43,825 bases of DNA from Gilliamella bombicola (GTDB lineage: Bacteria; Pseudomonadota; Gammaproteobacteria; Enterobacterales; Orbaceae). The stretch is from positions 1 through 43,825 of the forward strand of contig NZ_FMAQ01000015.1 of assembly GCF_900094945.1 (NCBI RefSeq), given 5' to 3'. Of this stretch, positions 41,781 to 43,825 are shown piece by piece. Made by a program: the position numbers and the translations under genes. The notes under the pieces were generated by a model. The model was not told the DNA's origin. It ran no database searches and saw nothing but the letters and a program-made list of their open reading frames with translations. Within the stretch, counting starts at the first letter, position 1; each line of letters starts with the position of its first letter.

Positions 41781-43442
41781 TTGGCATCTGGCATCTGGCA
41801 TCTGGCCTGCCAAACTTACGCCCTAAATCTTTTTCAATTTCACCGTAGTCGAAATCAGACACAGTTCTTATTTTCATCACCGAGGTCATTTCGCGTAGCG
41901 AAATCGGCGACGTTATCGCCAAGGCCGAGACACTTATCTTCTCTATTTAAATTACCAGACTTACTTAAATTATTTAGATTACCTAAAGTGTTGTTCTTCG
42001 TGCCATTATTGTTGTCATATACACAGAGTTCTGTGGCATTAACCGCGCATACATCAAGAGTCATTGAAGGTACTCCGCCGTATTTTACGTTTGATGCGGG
42101 TCAGGTTAAGGTAACTTCAACGGATAGTTTATTGTCTATTAAGTTGAATGGTAATCGACTTATCACACCGTCGACAAATACATCAAGTCCGACAAATCCG
42201 ATAATATTACCAGTAGCGAGTGGTTTGGATAATATAAGAACGGTAGTTCCATCATCAGCTAGTTCAGTAAGTTTTAGTGATTTAGTGGATAGATATCTGA
42301 ATTGGGGGGACGCTGATGGGGATGGTCAGGGTAGAAATGATGTTACGGCATCTGGGAGTGTGTCAATATCATTTACGGATAAGGATGGGAATACTGTTAA
42401 TCGTAGTGATAGATTAGATATATGTAATGCTCCTTATAGGGTAACCTTAAGTAGTACAGGGGGATATTTACAAACACGGTACGGGGTTCCTAATAGAACT
42501 AATTTTAGTGGTAGTACAGTGACATATTATGTTAATCCGTATGGTGGTCCTGTTGTTTGTCACGTAAGGCCGAATTTGTACTTTGGTGGCACTGGTGTTA
42601 ATATTTCTTTTCCTTGGGGTATGATGTATGACGATTCCAATCAGGCCGGCCCATCTATCATATGGTCTCCTAAAAAGGGTTTTTTAACTCAGTCAATAAG
42701 TTCATCATCTTACGGCCAAAATTTTCCTACAACAGGCGCTGATGGTTTGTATTTTGATTTGCTCATAGGTGGAGTTGATGGAGATGGGTTGTCGTGGTCA
42801 TCTGCCACGACCGCGAGTGGTAGTATAAGAGCAACGGTGAATCAGAGGGCGCTGCCAAACCAAGGCGCAAACGAAGATAGATGGATTACTGATAAATCAA
42901 AACGTGTAGTAAGAGTAACGTTAAAAGGTCCTAGGGCAAGTAGTTCTCAGATACAGTCAGCTAATCCTAGTCCACTAACTGTGCCATCTTTGCCACAGAC
43001 ATTTGAGTTAGAGGGTCGTGATAGAAATGGTAATGTAGTGAGGTATGGATTTGTGTTAAAGCAGTGGTTTGTCAATCGGGGTGATAAAGGGGATACATCG
43101 TCTAACCAAGTATCTTGGTGTAGTCGTTTAGGTTATCGTATGCCACGGATTAAGGATTTAACTAACGCGAAGTGTGGTGTTTATAATAGTTTCCCATGTA
43201 GAAGTGGCATAGATGGAGCCACGCCTTACTCATCTGGTAATCATTACATGCGTAACATAGGTGCTGGTTTTTTCACGGAGTGGGGCAGCATGAATGACTA
43301 CACTGATGCGGGCTTCGTCTACTTCTCTTATTGGACGGGCGAATCTGTAAGTAGCTATGTGTTATCCAGTGTCTCTTCGTTCAACGGCTCTGTTGAAGCC
43401 TATGGTGCCAGCAACTACTTTGCTGTTTGCACTACACCTTAA
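41781..43442 (+). CDS. Secreted adhesin-like protein with lectin-like C-terminal domain
   Basis: The open frame from TTG 41781 encodes 553 residues. Residues 1-60 are low-confidence coding. A signal-peptide-like segment follows (about 63-89: KLFRLPK then VLFFVPLLLSY, cleavage probably after ALTA). The mature part is Ser/Thr/Gly-rich with Asp-rich loops (GDADGDGQG, GVDGDG), as in extracellular beta-rich proteins. The last 120 or so residues (WCSRLGYRMPRIKDLTNAKC, NIGAGFFTEWGSMNDYTDAG, YWTGE, AVCTTP) resemble the C-type-lectin-like adhesion domain at the ends of intimin/invasin-like and DUF823-type adhesins, with paired cysteines. The best SD/ATG (41767) is out of frame with this ORF through the heptamer tract. 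No outer-membrane barrel or LysM domain is present. The gene is more GC-rich than its neighbours. Confidence 0.6.
   Translation: MASGIWHLACQTYALNLFQFHRSRNQTQFLFSSPRSFRVAKSATLSPRPRHLSSLFKLPDLLKLFRLPKVLFFVPLLLSYTQSSVALTAHTSRVIEGTPPYFTFDAGQVKVTSTDSLLSIKLNGNRLITPSTNTSSPTNPIILPVASGLDNIRTVVPSSASSVSFSDLVDRYLNWGDADGDGQGRNDVTASGSVSISFTDKDGNTVNRSDRLDICNAPYRVTLSSTGGYLQTRYGVPNRTNFSGSTVTYYVNPYGGPVVCHVRPNLYFGGTGVNISFPWGMMYDDSNQAGPSIIWSPKKGFLTQSISSSSYGQNFPTTGADGLYFDLLIGGVDGDGLSWSSATTASGSIRATVNQRALPNQGANEDRWITDKSKRVVRVTLKGPRASSSQIQSANPSPLTVPSLPQTFELEGRDRNGNVVRYGFVLKQWFVNRGDKGDTSSNQVSWCSRLGYRMPRIKDLTNAKCGVYNSFPCRSGIDGATPYSSGNHYMRNIGAGFFTEWGSMNDYTDAGFVYFSYWTGESVSSYVLSSVSSFNGSVEAYGASNYFAVCTTP
41782..41806 (+). 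repeat. Heptamer tandem repeat TGGCATC (3 full copies plus 4 bases)
   Basis: Three perfect copies at 41782-41788, 41789-41795 and 41796-41802 are followed by TGGC. The 7-bp unit is not a multiple of three, so each gain or loss changes the reading frame. The tract lies 15 bases after ATG 41767 and at the 5' end of the adhesin ORF. Confidence 0.85.
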
Positions 43443-43678
43443 CTTTTATATCTTAGTTATTAATCTTTAGGCCGCGGGGGCGGTTATATTGACTGAGAGG
43501 ACAATATAACAAAGAATAACGCCCCCGCGTCAGTTGGGGCATTTCCCTTAGGGTTGCGCTGTTGTGGCAAAGCCACAATCGCGCCGCCCCCCCGCCCGCC
43601 GACGCTGAAAGCGTGGTTGGCAATTCTAGTGATTACGCTGTAGCGGTTTAAATTCGTAGTTTATTTATAGTACGGCAA
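43443..43678. other. GC-rich hairpin cluster downstream of the adhesin gene
   Basis: Three hairpins lie in about 150 bases. The first has a 10-bp outer stem CGCGGGGGCG (43473-43482) with CGCCCCCGCG (43520-43529) and a contiguous 9-bp inner stem GTTATATTG (43483-43491) with CAATATAAC (43502-43510). The second is TTGTGGC-aaa-GCCACAA (43562-43578) inside GCGC pairs. The third is ACGCT-gaa-AGCGT (43612-43624). No ORF is seen. The cluster may be a terminator, a non-coding RNA or a mobile-element end. Confidence 0.6.
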
Positions 43679-43825
43679 GGTTTCGGACGTTTTGACCTTT
43701 GGTGAACAAAATAGCTACAGTGATCACGTCCGAGTTAGGGAATTAAAGCGAATTCCCTAACAACCCACGCTTTGGCTGCAGAATGTGGCCTTCGGCTACG
43801 CTACTCGTATCATCCTGATACTCGC
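43679..43825 (+). repeat. Structured repeat element, copy 3 (cut by window end)
   Basis: From the shared 'ggtttcggacg' the sequence matches 41093-41239 with about four substitutions over 147 bases. It is in the same orientation as copy 2. The terminal inverted repeat found to the left of copy 2 is missing here, so only the core is shared. Confidence 0.85.

Noticed and set aside
41855..42064. 69-codon minus-strand ORF opposite the adhesin 5' end
   Set aside because: No ribosome binding site or family resemblance; it shadows the plus-strand frame.
43068..43825. Diversity-generating retroelement with the adhesin C-terminus as variable region
   Set aside because: The lectin-like domain is suggestive, but no template repeat resembling the gene's 3' end and no reverse transcriptase are seen downstream. 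An RT could still lie beyond the window edge.

Overview
The window is AT-rich chromosomal DNA of a gammaproteobacterium. Most proteins resemble Enterobacterales or Pasteurellaceae homologues (GntR, UbiU/UbiV, CsdA/CsdE, DolP, RecC, GrcA, RF2 with its programmed frameshift). The low GC content and this gene mix suggest the Orbaceae (Gilliamella-like insect gut symbionts). That placement is an inference; there is no rRNA gene here to confirm it.

Layout. 1-766: a minimal type I-F-like CRISPR remnant (two repeats, one spacer, no cas gene in view), directly followed by a structured repeat element. 767-5332: grcA (-) with an FNR-like site, ung-gntR (+), and upp and uraA (+) for uracil salvage. 5800-9259: lysS, prfB and sodA (-). 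9396-16646: vanW-like gene, class I glutamine amidotransferase, tRNA-Asn, a YiiX-like amidase overlapping bioY under a BirA-type operator, ycbL-like hydrolase with an MdtD-like exporter, a PanS-like transporter and yjjV (all -). 16655-19864: recC, without recB or recD nearby. 19865-21066: a decayed CdiA/FHA-type toxin gene followed by an intact immunity-like ORF. 21259-27685: the ATP synthase operon atpBEFHAGDC (-), lacking atpI. 27954-30494: glmM and tyrA (-). 30609-33451: xthA, xseA and dolP (+). 33499-37170: ubiU, ubiV, csdA and csdE (-), joining oxygen-independent ubiquinone hydroxylation with a cysteine desulfurase pair. 37342-40876: a LysR regulator divergent from atoB-atoD-atoA. 40877-43825: an accessory island with a second copy of the repeat element (inverted relative to the first), a secreted adhesin-like gene with a 7-bp tandem repeat at its 5' end, a cluster of GC-rich hairpins and the start of a third repeat copy.

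The most unusual part is the right end. A surface protein with a lectin-like C-terminal domain lies between two nearly identical direct repeats. Three perfect copies of a heptamer separate a well-placed Shine-Dalgarno/ATG from its reading frame. In the present copy number that ATG is out of frame; adding one heptamer would put it in frame. This is the signature expected of slipped-strand phase variation. Other points of interest are the toxin relic with a surviving immunity-like gene, the repeat element abutting the terminal CRISPR repeat, a 46-bp element found at the stop codons of tyrA and csdA, and the ubiUV-csdAE arrangement.

Gene identities rest on recognised motifs and remembered family sequences, not on searches. 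Start codons were moved from the longest ORF where a ribosome binding site or family alignment favoured a later one (sodA, the amidotransferase, dolP, ubiV, ubiU, csdA, atoD, atoA).
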